Assembly (NCBI GenBank): GCA_023362775.1
Contig: JALMGJ010000002.1
Coordinates: 106,692,481 to 106,756,480, forward strand
Direction of reading: 5' to 3'
Source: Charina bottae
Lineage: Eukaryota; Chordata; Lepidosauria; Squamata; Charinaidae
DNA: 64,000 bases
The position numbers were made by a program, and so were the translations under genes. The notes below the pieces were generated by a model. It searched no databases and was not told the DNA's origin. It saw only the letters and a program-made list of their open reading frames with translations. Below, in pieces: positions 13,640 to 24,164 of this stretch (positions are counted from its first letter, which is position 1; the number at the start of each line of letters is the position of its first letter).

Positions 13640-15501
13640 CATGGATGTTATTCCTCCAAGTTAGACTCCAAGCGTGAGGCAGAGTCTGGAGAGATGCCCA
13701 GGGAACGTCATTACCCGGTTATCTGGGAATGGTTTGATCCTGTTGGACCTAAGGAAGTGGACATGATCCTCCGGAGTGTGAAGACCACCACGTGCCATCT
13801 AGACCCTTGCCCTTCCCGGCTGGTTCAAGCAGCCAGGGAGGTGACCTGTGGTTGGGTCCAGGCGATAGTTAATATATCTCTGGAGCAGGGGGTGTTTCCA
13901 GATGCTTTTAAAGAGGCCCTGGTATACCCCCTGCTCAAGAAGCCATCGCTGGACCCTACTGTATTAGGCAACTTTCGTCCTGTCTCCCACCTCCCCTTTT
14001 TGGGGAAGGTGGTTGAGAAAGTAGTGGCCTTGCAACTCCAGAGGATTCTGGATGAAACGGATTATCTGGACCCCTTCCAGTCAGGTTTCAGGCCGGGATA
14101 TGGGGTGGAAACTGCATTGGTCGCGCTTACAGATGATCCCTGGCGGGAGCGGGATGAAGGAAGTGCATCCATCCTGGCTTTCCTTGACCTCTCAGTGGCT
14201 TTCGATACCATCGACCATGGTATACTTTTGGAATGGCTCAAGGGGTTGGGGGTGTCCGGCGTAGTTTTGTGCTGGTTCGCCTCCTTCCTCTGGGGCCGGT
14301 CCCAATCAGTGGTAATAGGAGATGAAAGATCCAACTCTCGCCCCCTCGTTTGTGGGGTGCCACAGGGTTCAATTCTTTCACCTCTCCTATTTAATATCTA
14401 CATGAAACCGCTGGGTGAGATCATCCGTCACCATGGGATGAGATATCATCAGTATGCTGATGATACTCAATTGTACATCTCCATCCCTGGTGAAATAAGT
14501 GATGCAGGCACTCTGTCAGTGCCTGGAGGCTGTGGGGGTCTGGATGGGGAACAACAGGCTTCAGCTGAACCCTGGTAAGATGGAGTGGCTGTGGATTGAC
14601 GGTTCTTCTAGATCTGGGAAATTACCATCTTTGGTTCTGGATGGGGTTGCACTACCCTGTTCGGAATCAGTGTGGAATCTGGGGGTCCTCCTGGAATCAC
14701 GACTCCTGTTTGAAGAGCAGGTGGCAGTCGTGGCCAGAAGGGCCTTTGCACAACTTCATGTTGTGCGCCAGTTACGCCCTTTCCTAGATCAGGAGTCCCT
14801 CTGTACAGTCACTCATACCCTGGTCATCTCTCACATAGATTACTGCAATGCGCTCTACATGGGGCTACCCTTGAAGAGTATCCGGAAGCTTCACCTGGTC
14901 CAAAATGCGGCTGCACATGCAGTTATGGGTGCCCCTAGATCGGCCCATGTGACACCTCTGTTACGCCAGCTGCGCTGGGTGCCAGTGTGCTTCCGGGTGC
15001 AATTCAAGGTGTTGGTTATCACCTTTAAAGCCCTACATGGCATGGGACCAGGCTACCTGAGGGACCATCTCATCCCCATGACTTCAAACCGTCCCACTCA
15101 ATCATGTAGAGAGGGCATGCTTCAGACCCCGTTGTCAAAGGAGTGTCGCTTGGCGGGGTCCAGAAGGCGAGCCTTTTCAGTGGTGCCACCCACTCTTTGG
15201 AACATTCTGTCCCCGGAGGTGAGACAGGCCCCATCGCTCCTATCCTTCTGGAAGAATTTAAAGACCTGGCTGTGCCGCCTTGCGTGGGATGGGAATGGGA
15301 ATAGTTCCTCTTGGGGATGGCTAGTGCCATAGAGCCCTTTTAAAGAGAACCATCTATCGCCTATTGGATTTTTATACTTAATGTATTAGTTTTGTAATGT
15401 ATTTTAAATTGTAGTTACTTTTAAAGATTTTAAATTGTTGTACTGTAAACCGCCCAGAGTCCCCCCTCGGGGGAGATGGAGCGGTAATACAAGTTAATAT
15501 A

Positions 15502-15532
<31 letters not shown>
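13640..15532 (+). mobile_element. CR1/L3-type LINE, 5'-truncated, with (ATAA)n tail
   Basis: The copy holds the reverse transcriptase and C-terminal part of a CR1-group LINE. It ends with ccgcccagagtc and an (ATAA)n tail at about 15503-15532, the usual short-repeat 3' end of this group in place of poly(A). The 5' boundary is approximate because no target duplication was found. It is one of several L3 copies in the window and one of the two longest. Its reading frame has a single obvious break. Confidence 0.9.
13694..15332 (+). pseudogene. CR1/L3 reverse transcriptase, one frame break
   Basis: The first frame (13694-14578) covers the reverse transcriptase fingers and palm. It shows LDPFQSGFRPGYG, the motif-A block FLDLSVAFDTIDH, the motif-B block [17 protein letters not shown] and the catalytic [10 protein letters not shown] at 14453-14482. 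The second frame (14499-15332) carries the thumb and C-terminal region, with [27 protein letters not shown] and [20 protein letters not shown]. The two frames overlap at 14499-14578, so one indel separates them. The endonuclease domain is missing through 5' truncation. All visible catalytic residues are kept. Priming by target nicking is the known mechanism of the family, but this copy could not do it alone. Confidence 0.92.
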
Positions 15533-16493
15533 AGTTGGACAACCAAAAAATCAAGTTTTCAATTCTGTTTAATTCTATTCTCAAAATTAGTATTTTCATA
15601 ACTATTTCCTCCATGATAGCATATTGATCAAATTGCTGATAACATATTTAAGTAGTCCTGACAATAAAGCTCCTCTGAAATATTTTGTTTACTTTCTATT
15701 TCTCTCTATTTTTTCCCCCTGAGTTTTCTTGACTGTTGACTGTTGTCCTGAGTTTTCCCCTGAGTTTTTGGTGTCTGATTGTTCTCTGAGAAGACCCAGT
15801 CTTTGTCTGTGGCTACAGATCAAAGTGCTATTTAGATTCATGTGAATTTTAGCAGTAGACCCCATCTACCATGCTCCATGACAAACAACATTCAAACCTT
15901 CCTTTGGTGGCAAAAAGCAGTTTATGACTCAGCTGGAGGAACTATTACTTTAGTAACACAACAAAAATTTCTTTGCACATGAGTGTGTCTGATATCATCA
16001 TCATCATCATCAAAACACTGTTATGACTGAATAGAGATATGATACTGAATTGCCTATAAACCTTAAAACTTATGCTATGCTGGGTTTGTTGAATGCACGT
16101 TGTTGCTGTGATATACTGGTCATCCTAGGACTATCAGGCAATTACTTGCCTGGCCATTATTTTATGCATTTCTCAAAAGTATGATACTTATCAAGTGAGC
16201 AAGCCTCTTCAACAAGGTATTTTGTTCTGCTAACAAAATTATGCACTTAAGAATTTGTAGCTATATGAGAATGGGTAGGAATATATGTAAACCCTTAACT
16301 GCTTTGGGTTGATTTCAGATAAAATGTAATAAACAACAGAATTATATTTATCAATCAAAGCTGCCCCTCAAAGATAATAGTTTCTATTATGATAATGGCA
16401 TGGTATTAAGACAGTGAAGGAAAATAATATGTGGATATTCTACTTGCATTTTTCTACTCCTTTCAATTTCAATTTCACCTCCAGACCATTTCA
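15533..16493. other. Unassigned stretch
   Basis: The sequence is AT-rich with a short (ATC)n run near 15995-16012. No gene or named repeat is recognised. Confidence 0.5.
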
Positions 16494-17140
16494 GACCATT
16501 GTAATGCGCTCTACATAGGGCTGCCCTTGTAGAGTATCTGGAAGCTTCAACTGGTACAGAATGCAGCAGTGCGAGAAGTTATGTGTGACCCTAGAAGAGC
16601 ATGTATTACATCTCAGCTTGGCGAGCTGCATTGGTTCCCAGTTTGCTTCTGGGTCCAATTCAAGGTGCTGGTTTTGACCTTTAAAGCCTGGGGCTGGGAT
16701 ATCTGAGGGACTACCTCTCACCGATTACATCAGCCTGTCCCATTAGATCAAGCAGGGAAGGCATGTTATGGGTTCCATCTGCAAGGGACTTGAATTTAGT
16801 GGGTCCCAGGAGGCGGGCCTTCTCTGCTGTGGCTCCCTCCTTATGGAACATTCTCCCCTCTGAAATTAGGCTTGCTCCTTCCCTGCTGTCATTTAGGAAG
16901 TCCCTCAAGATGTGGTTATGTTGTCAGGCCTGGGGGTCTTTGGGAATGGGAGACATTCTTAGATGGCTCCATTATGACTGACATTCTTGCTCTCTCCATG
17001 GGGTTCATATATTTTATAGTTATTTTATAATTTTGTGATAATAGTTTTAATAATAGTTTTATTTTTTATAATGATTCTTATTTATTCATCATTTTTATCT
17101 CATTGTTGTATGCCCCCTAGAGTTGCCTTGTGTGAAATTT
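16494..17140 (+). mobile_element. CR1/L3 3' fragment
   Basis: The fragment begins in the C-terminal reverse-transcriptase region (gcgctctacatagggctgcc) and runs through a remnant frame (16763-16981) that reads [19 protein letters not shown], matching the two larger L3 copies. It continues to a diverged 3' end near 17140. Multiple stops and indels show that it is older than the copy at 13640-15532. Confidence 0.85.
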
Positions 17141-17289
17141 GTTAGACATGCATCTTAAGTATAACTTGACCTAATTTTCAGTTCTTGAATTAATTCACAA
17201 ACTGGAATGCAATTATACTTTACTTTTAACATTTCTTTAAATTCTGTGATGCTTTCTCTAATCAAAACATGCATACCAAAAAGCATATA

Positions 17290-17297
17290 TTCTAGGA
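17290..17297. repeat. 8-bp target-site duplication, left
   Basis: TTCTAGGA is repeated exactly at 19195-19202 and delimits the hAT foldback element. Confidence 0.93.
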
Positions 17298-17371
17298 CAG
17301 GGGTCGGCAAACTTTTTATGCCGGGAGCCATTTTGGCATGCTCGTGCACATTTTGAAATGCTCGAGAGCCA

Positions 17372-17484
17372 GGGGGCGGGGTTTGCGGGCGGGGGCCAAT
17401 CGCGTGGAAGGGGGCGGGGTTTGCAGGTGGGGGCCAATCGCGTGGAAGGGGCGGGGTTTGTGGGCAGGAGCCAATCGCGCGGAA
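17372..17484. repeat. Three tandem ~38-bp units with GC box and CCAAT box
   Basis: Units start at about 17372, 17410 and 17448. Each has GGGGCGGGG followed about 20 bp later by CCAATCGCG. GGGGCGGGG is the binding core of Sp1-type factors and CCAAT that of NF-Y in vertebrate promoters. Here they are seen only as sequence, and activity is inference. The array sits just inside the left end of the hAT element. Confidence 0.85.
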
Positions 17485-17619
17485 GGGAGTGCGGTTGGTG
17501 CTGGCGCTGGGCTGTGAAGCTGGACGAGCCGCCGGACCTGGAGCGCTTCCCCGCGCAGCTGACCGAGGCCCCGCACCGGTCTTTGGCGCAGCTGAGCGCT
17601 GGGCTGTGGAAATGCGCTC

Positions 17620-18935
17620 CAAAAAGACCGGCGCGGGGCCTCGCTCAGCTGCGCTGGGCTGTTGCCCCGCTCCAGTTCTCGGCCCTGACCACCCGCCTGG
17701 GGCTGCTGGGAGATGTGGTTCAGCCGCTTCCGGAGAGCTGCAGCTTCGCCACTCGCCCCGCGCCCATCGCTGCAAAGGGAATCTCCCCCGCCGTTTACGA
17801 GGACATTCAGGCGCCACAGCAAGAGCGGTGGGGGGCTCTGCATCCGGAGGCCCGGCTGCACGCTCCCCACTGGAGAGGGAGAGGAAGCGCGGCCCCTTTT
17901 TGGAGTGCTTCCGCGCTCAGCTGAGCGCTGGGCTGTGGAAATGCGCTGGCGCTGGTAAGCGGAGGAGCAATATCAACTTCTGCTGTTGCTCCATCAGCCG
18001 CAAGCCTGGTTCATTCTGCGGCGTGGGGCCAAGAGATGCCTGGGGGCGACCACCTCCTTGGTGAGAGATTTCTGCCTGCCGCTCTTTCTTCCCGGCGGAG
18101 GCACTGAGGCTTAAGCAGACCGAGATCCGCTTCCCAGAAGGGAGGAGAGAAACCATTGGAAGAGGGCGCGCACCTGTCACTGGGGAAGCTTCAGTGCCTC
18201 CGCCGGGAAGAAAGAGCGGCAGGCAGAAATCTCTCACCGGGGAGGTGGTCGCCCCCAGGCATCTCTTGGCCCCAAGCCGCAGAATGAACCAGGCTTGCGG
18301 CCGATGGAGCAACAGCAGAAGTTGATATTGCTCCTCCGCTTACCAGCGCCAGCGCATTTCCACAGCCCAGCACTCAGCTGAGCGCGGAAGCGCTCCAAAA
18401 AGGGGCCGCGCTTCCTCTCCCTCTCCAGTGGGGAGCGTGCAGCCGGGCCTCCGGATGCAGAGCCCCCCCACCGCTCTTGCTGTGGTGCCTGAACGTCCGG
18501 GTAAATGGCGGGGGAGATGCCCTTTGCAGCGACGGGCGTGGGGCGAGTGGCGCGCCCCTTTGCAGACGCCCCGGGGAGAAGTGGTAGGTGAGACCTTGCA
18601 AGCGTGGCGGGGAGAGGGGAGCCCTTCTCAGCCCTTTTGCACGTGCACGCACACCTCTACACCTCCTCAACCCTTTTGCGCACGCACACATGCCCACTCC
18701 CCTTTTGCCCACGTTGCTGCAGGCGCGTGGGGGGAGGTCATCTTCGCTGGAGGCGATTTAGCAAATGGTGGGCAGCCACCTGCCGGGCGCACCGGAGGGC
18801 GCGGTTGGCGAAGCCGCAGCTCTCCGGAAGCAGCTGAACCACATCTCCCAGCAGCCCCAGGCGGGTGGTCAGGGCCGAGAACTGGAGCGGGGCAACAGCC
18901 CAGCGCAGCTGAGCGAGGCCCCGCGCCGGTCTTTT
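17620..18935. repeat. Giant imperfect inverted repeat inside the hAT element
   Basis: The left arm, about 17620-18113, is read in reverse complement at about 18186-18552 and 18811-18935. The loop is about 70 bp (18114-18185). The right arm has an extra 258 bp (18553-18810) with no partner in the left arm. Transcripts across it could form a very long hairpin. Confidence 0.9.
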
Positions 18936-19009
18936 TTTCCGCACCTCTGGGAAGCAGGGCCAATCGGGCTTCGCCTTGCTCAGCCCGCCTCTCTGCTCCC
19001 CTTTGGCGC

Positions 19010-19059
19010 ACGCTGATTGGTGGAGGCGTCCTTCCTTCTGAGCCTCCACCAATCAGCGT
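19010..19059. repeat. Perfect 18-bp inverted repeat carrying two opposed CCAAT boxes
   Basis: ACGCTGATTGGTGGAGGC at 19010-19027 is the exact reverse complement of 19042-19059, with a 14-nt spacer. Each arm holds an ATTGG/CCAAT core in a good NF-Y context (CCAATCAGCG). It lies near the right end of the hAT element, opposite the CCAAT array at the left end. Confidence 0.9.
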
Positions 19060-19194
19060 CTGTTTCTTCCCCAGGGTTCGCGCTGCTTCCGGAGACCGGC
19101 TTTCCGGATGTCGGGCAGCAGACAGAGAGAGAGAGCCAGAGCCGAGGGGCCAAAGAGCCAGATCTGGCTCGCGAGCCGCCATTTCCGACCCTTG

Positions 19195-19202
19195 TTCTAG
19201 GA
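19195..19202. repeat. 8-bp target-site duplication, right
   Basis: This is the exact match of 17290-17297 on the far side of the hAT foldback element. Confidence 0.93.
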
Positions 19203-19324
19203 GATATGTGTAGAAACTGTATATATAAGAAGAAAAGTGCTACAAATGTAGATGTATTTTCATGAGTGCAAACATGCGTATGATAAAGAAAATGCATTTT
19301 CTGGTTTCTTTACAAAGCCACCAC

Positions 19325-19790
19325 TGGGACTTCTGGTGGGGACATGGCGGTCTGAACAGTTGTGCCCATGGGCTCTGCGGGCAGAACTGACAACGTGGCA
19401 ATTTTTTCGGGCTCAGGCAGGTTTTTTCTGAAGCCAAGGAGTGTTTTTATGGAGAAAGGAAAACAATCGGAATCACCCCATCTGTCCTTCAGATGGCTGC
19501 TTGCAGCAAGAAGATCGCAAACAGCATTCGCGTTTGACTTGTAACAGCAGCCGGGAGGCTGGAGCATCACCATTTCCAAGCCGCGCTGTAGCCTTAAAGG
19601 GACATTAAGACCAGCCACCCCATTTCTAAATCACCCAATTTATTTTTCTTTTAAGTATGCGTACCTTAAGAGAGTATTTCTACAGCAAGAAGAAACCGGT
19701 TCTCTTGGTGCTTATCGTTATTTTTGTGATTAATTAAAAAAAATATTTTTTTAAGTTTTGGACTTTGCTTTCCATCCAAATTCTAAGGAG
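19325..19790 (+). mobile_element. L1-type 5' region, truncated
   Basis: The sequence starts gggacttctggtggggacatgg and matches, in opposite orientation, the 5' part of the element at 35031-36878. Shared blocks include the stretch around tttctaaatYa and the run ending taagttttgga. It looks like a 5' untranslated region of an L1-type element followed by loss of the rest. The short frames in it are not genes. Confidence 0.7.
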
Positions 19791-20306
19791 GGTTGAGACT
19801 ACATAATTGTCTCCCTGTTACTATTTTTGTACTAAATTTAAAGATATTAGCATTTCCCTAAAGTCTTCCCTAAATGTAAGTCATATATGAAAGATATGTA
19901 TGAAAGCCATACATACCTTTCATACATGAAACTTATTTTTTTAAAATTAAATTGCTGATGTGGATCTTATTTTCAAGAATCAGTTCGAACAATCAAGCCA
20001 TCCACACTGTCCCAAAGAAATGCTGATGTCAGTGAACTATTGATATAAGTGTTGTGTTATCAGAATGGCAAACTCACACAGCTTTCCAAAGCACAGAAAA
20101 TGAACTATAGCCTTGTCTGAATTTATAAATTTGATGTGGCACTACTTGCACAGGTTAATCACTAATGCCAGCTGTAAAATCCAAACCAACTATACGATAC
20201 ATAACAGTGCCTTAAGCAGTTGATAAAACTGATACAGCATAAGCAGAGAGGTTTATAACAGTCATCACAAGTGAGAAAGCCCTCGCTTGGCTAACCACTA
20301 TGTAGT
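19791..20306. other. Unassigned stretch
   Basis: The sequence is AT-rich and non-coding. No named repeat was seen. Confidence 0.45.
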
Positions 20307-20811
20307 TTTTATTTATTTATTTATTTATAGTGGTATTTATACCCCGCCTATCCCCTCCCTAACGGAGGACTCTAGGCAGCTTACATACATATCTATATAC
20401 ATTTTATCATTATACAATCTCACCAAGTGTAATTAACCCACGCACCAGGAGAGAGGGTAAGGGAACCGGCTCTTCTAAGGCTCTGGACTACAATTCCCAG
20501 GATGCCTTGAGCCGGCTGCTGACATCCTGTTGATGTCATTTCCGGGTCTGTCTGTCCTCACCGGCAGCATTCAGTCTTCCTCCGATCTTTTTCTCCGGTG
20601 GAACCGGCTCCCCGACAGGACGCCAGCACATTCTCCCACGTAAGGTGGTACCAATTTATCTACTTGCATATGCTTTCGGACTGTTGGGTTGACAGGAGCT
20701 GGGGCAAGTGACGAGAGCTCACCTCGCCACGCAGAGATTCGAACTGCTGACCTACTGATCGGCAGTCCTACAGCATCAGCGGTTTAACCCACTGAGCTAC
20801 CGTGCCCCCCT
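20307..20811 (-). mobile_element. Composite tRNA-headed SINE with L3-like tail and ZNF143-like motif
   Basis: On the minus strand the element begins with a tRNA-like head. The plus-strand text gattcgaactgc near 20738 is a reversed B box, and the terminal part reads ctgagctaccgtgcccccc. It ends in an L3-like 3' signature and an (ATTT)n run at 20310-20330. The central body holds ACTACAATTCCCAGGATGC at 20487-20505, one base off the ZNF143/THAP11 consensus known from vertebrate promoters. A weak 6-bp flank match (tagttt) may be the target duplication. Whether this is one SINE family or a SINE inserted beside another repeat is unsettled. Confidence 0.65.
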
Positions 20812-20867
20812 AGTTTGCCAATTAGTAGGGCAATCCTACCAAGAGTAGGGCTCTCTTTGAAAATTTA

Positions 20868-22295
20868 TTTATTTATTTATCAAATTTTGTCACCACCCAT
20901 CTCCCCCTTCAAGAGGGACTCTAGATGGTTTACAATAAAAATGGTCAATTACAACAATAACCATACAATATAAATACAATATACAAAATGCAAATACAAT
21001 TACCAAATAATTATAAAAATAGGAATAGAATCCAAGTGGAAGAAAGTTCTAATTCAGTCCATGTGTTTGAGGAGCACACTAAGGCACTAGCCATCCCCAA
21101 GAGTAACTTATCCCCTCCTGGCCCCAAGCAAGGTGGCAAAGCCAAGTCATCAGGTTCCTCCAGAAGGTCAGGAGCGATGGGGCTAACCTCACCTCCAGGG
21201 GCAGGGTATTCCAAAGGCTGGGAGCTACTGCAGAGAAGGCCCACTTCCTGGACCCTGCCAAATGGAATTCTCTTACAGACGGGGTCTGCAACATGCCCTC
21301 TCTGCATGATTGGGTGGGATGGGTTGATGTACTGGGGATGAGACAGTCCCTCAGGTAACCTGGCCCCATGTCATGTAGGGCTTTAAAGGTGATAACCAAC
21401 ACCTTGAATTGGACCCGGAAGCAAACCGGTACCCAATGCAGCTCACGCAGCAGGGGTGTTATGTGTGCCGATGTAGGGGCACCAACGATAGCCCGTGTGG
21501 CTGCATTCTGGACCAGCTGTAGCTTCTGGATACTCTCCAAGGGTAGCCTCCTGTAGAGCAGATTGCAATAGTTTATATGGGAGATAACAAGGGCATGAGT
21601 GACTGTTCGAAGGGCCTCCCGACACAGGAAAAAGCATAACTGGCACACAACACGAAGTTGCACAAAGGTCCTCCTGACCACGACTACCACCTGCTCTTCA
21701 AGCAGGATCCGTGAGTCCAGGAGGACCCCCAGATTCCTCACTGGGTCTGTCTTGGACAGTGCAACCCCATCCAGAACTAAAGATGACAATTTCCTGGATA
21801 TGGGAGAGCCATTAACCCAAAGCCACTCCATCTTACCAGGGTTCAGCTGAAGCCTGTTGGTCCCCATCCAGACCCCTACAGCCCCCAGGCACTGAGAGAG
21901 GGCAGTCACAGCATCACTTACCTCACCCAGGATGGAGATGTATAATTGAGTATCATCAGCATATTGATGATACCTCATCCCATGGTGATGGATAATCTCA
22001 CCCAGTGGTTTCATGTAGATGTTAAAAAGGAGTGGGGAGAGAACTGAACCCTATGGCACCCCACAAAGGAGGGGTCGAGGGTCAGATCTCTTGCTCCCTA
22101 TCACCACCGATTGGGACCGGCCCTGGAGGAAGGTGAACCAATGCAAAACCTTGCTGCCCACCCCCAACTCCCTGAGCCAACCCAATACTGTGGTCGATGG
22201 TATCAAAAGTCGCTGAGAGGTTAAGAAGAGCAAGGATGGATGCACTTCCCCCATCCTGCTCCCGCCAGAGATCATCCAAATGTTAAAGCCATGCT
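20868..22295 (-). mobile_element. CR1/L3-type LINE, 5'-truncated, minus strand
   Basis: The 3' tail (ATTT in plus-strand view) lies at 20868-20885, followed by the reversed L3 3' signature and the C-terminal coding region. The copy covers the same portion of the element as 13640-15532 but is cut further 3', near 22295, in the middle of the reverse transcriptase. Confidence 0.9.
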
Positions 22296-22308
22296 GGTAC
22301 ACACCCAA
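21079..22308 (-). pseudogene. CR1/L3 reverse transcriptase remnant with stop in motif B
   Basis: The main frame (21079-22014) runs from [12 protein letters not shown] through [14 protein letters not shown] to the C-terminal thumb region. Upstream, the frame 22051-22308 reads into RPLLCGVP and stops exactly where the conserved glutamine of motif B should be; the plus-strand triplet at 22051-22053 is cta. A CAG to TAG change explains this. A second break, near 22200, disrupts the motif-A region. The catalytic YADD is intact, but the protein could not be made whole. Confidence 0.9.
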
Positions 22309-22850
22309 ACTTCCTCTTAGGTTTCTCAGAATCCAATTCTTCTTTCTCAGCTTGTAGAAGCAAGAACGTGCTGCAAATGTAACATGTATAAATGATAGAT
22401 CTTCTCAATTCTTTGAAGAGATGCTTCATTTTATTGAAGCTTTGATTGAAATATCCCCTTGAAGCTAGTTTGCAAAGCCAGGTAGCTGTTCTTTCTAAGC
22501 AGCTAAGTCAAGCTGCTGTGCCTTCTCTGACATCCTCATCTGGTTTCCATTGGAAGCACCAGAGGAGGGAGTCTGAATTTCACAATGGATCTCAAGAAGA
22601 TGAAGTACAGGGGTTCCATGATCCAAATAATGGTAATCTCCTACAACCTTCATGTATAGCAGGCAATGTCTTCTATATTCATAATGTGTATTTTTCTTCT
22701 TTTTTATCTTCAGGTAATTGAGTACAAATATTGCATTTCTTGTGAGGAACCAATATACATAGGAGATTACTATTCTTATAAATTATACTGAATAAATATA
22801 TAAGAAAATTTGGGTCTTCCTTACGTTTTAAAGGACAAGTAATGCATAAT
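22296..22850. other. Unassigned stretch
   Basis: A 91-codon plus-strand frame (22446-22721) has no recognisable domain. No repeat family is identified. Confidence 0.45.
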
Positions 22851-22855
22851 ATATG

Positions 22856-23312
22856 TGTAAGGATGGAAAATCCAGAGGCAATGGCCGATTGCATCTGGAT
22901 GCTCCAACCTTACATGGGCTGATAAGAAAGGAGTGTGAAGAGTAAGGAACAATAGGAGGGTGGGGGGGTGCAGACTTGCAAGGCAGCAGAAGCTTGATTA
23001 GACAGCAATTAGCACCTCCAGGGCGAGAGACATGAAAGCCCATAGAAAGAACGGACTATCGGCACCAGCCGGCGTGAAGCAGGAAGGTGGAGGTCAGCAG
23101 AGAATGAGAATTACAAAGAAGAGAAAACGGAAAAAAGAGGGAGGGGCAGGGCGAAATGAGAACCGAGTGTTTAAAGAAGGGATCCGAGCAAAGGAGATTT
23201 ATCCGTGGCTTTAACGGAGAATGATACTTGAACTAATAAAGAACTTCACATATCCCTCGTGGCTTTTGTTGGAAGTTACTTGGTTTAGTTTCTAAAGATC
23301 GTGATCCTCACA
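22856..23312 (+). mobile_element. Solo LTR, 457 bp
   Basis: The sequence begins TGTAAGGAT and ends ATCCTCACA, giving TG...CA ends in a 9-bp imperfect inverted repeat. It is flanked by identical ATATG at 22851-22855 and 23313-23317. A polyadenylation signal AATAAA lies at 23235-23240, so the plus strand is the sense strand. No second LTR or internal coding region is nearby, as expected after recombination between two LTRs. The 5-bp duplication fits Ty3/gypsy or several ERV classes. The parent element is unknown. Confidence 0.9.
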
Positions 23313-23317
23313 ATATG

Positions 23318-24164
23318 TCTGTTCCCAATACAGCTGACTCTATCTAAATGCATGCATTTTGTGTTCTAATTTTGAGTATAAAATGTAGCATACAAAAATC
23401 TCTCTAAGAGGTTTGGGACAATGGCTCAGGAGATATTCCAACTGAAGGATGCAATGCTGTTGCTCATCAAGCCAACTAGCAGAATGTCAAAATATCGAAG
23501 TGTCTACTGCCAGGCCTTTAATGAACTGAAGATATTATTATTAACATTTTTACAATGGAAGCTAAAAGATTTTTAAAATCCTAGATTTAATTTCCAATAG
23601 CCCAAAGCCCCAAACTGGCTTGTATTAAAAGTTTTATACTTTAATCAGGGGAAGGAACACGTGAGATATTTCATCAGTGGACTAAAAAACTCAGCAAGAG
23701 GTCAGTGTTGGGGGTGGGGAAATGTGCTATGAATATTTTATTCAAGTTAATATTCTGGCAGTTAAATTTTGAACAAGCTGTAATTTTGCAAGCCACCTTC
23801 TGTTAAAACTGTGCAGAATTATATATAACAAGCCAAGATTCAATCAAAGCTTGGATTGGCAGAGATACATGCTTTCACTCCCAGCTTAGAGAGGTCAACA
23901 TTCTGCTGTTTTGTTGCGCTCAAAATGTTTTAAAGAACACAATGATAGTGCTTTTACAAAGAGGTACTCCCCCACCCCCCTCTGAAGCAGTTACATGCCT
24001 TGGCTGCATAAACACATCCATATGGTCTTCAAACAATACCATGGAATAATGCAGACCTCCACCATTTCCATTCATTGCAAAAGGGACTGTCTCAGCTTTA
24101 TATCCAGTTATACAGATGTAGTTTCTTAGGCTAGATTGATATAACTGGCAGTAGACAAATTCAT
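23318..24164. other. Unassigned stretch
   Basis: A 109-codon minus-strand frame at 23920-24249 overlaps the BovB 5' region and has no domain. Nothing else is recognised. Confidence 0.45.

Larger units (their letters stand above)
17298..19194. mobile_element. GC-rich non-autonomous hAT foldback element
   Basis: The ends are CAGGGGTCGG at 17298 and CCGACCCTTG at 19194, an imperfect terminal inverted repeat. They are flanked by the identical 8-bp direct repeat TTCTAGGA at 17290-17297 and 19195-19202. An 8-bp duplication with CAGGG-type ends is the hallmark of the hAT superfamily. The 1.9-kb body is strikingly GC- and CpG-rich against an AT-rich background and encodes no transposase. Most of it is a giant imperfect palindrome: about 17620-18113 pairs with about 18186-18935. 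Long frames on both strands reflect low stop-codon density and are not genes. Mobilisation would need a transposase made elsewhere. Confidence 0.93.

Noticed and set aside
17155..19297. Many long open frames on both strands (up to 261 codons) in the GC-rich block
   Set aside because: They come from low stop-codon density in CpG-rich palindromic DNA, overlap on all frames, and show no domain. The block is a hAT element.
22446..22721. 91-codon plus-strand frame as a host exon
   Set aside because: No domain, no convincing splice context and no repeat match. Support is too weak.
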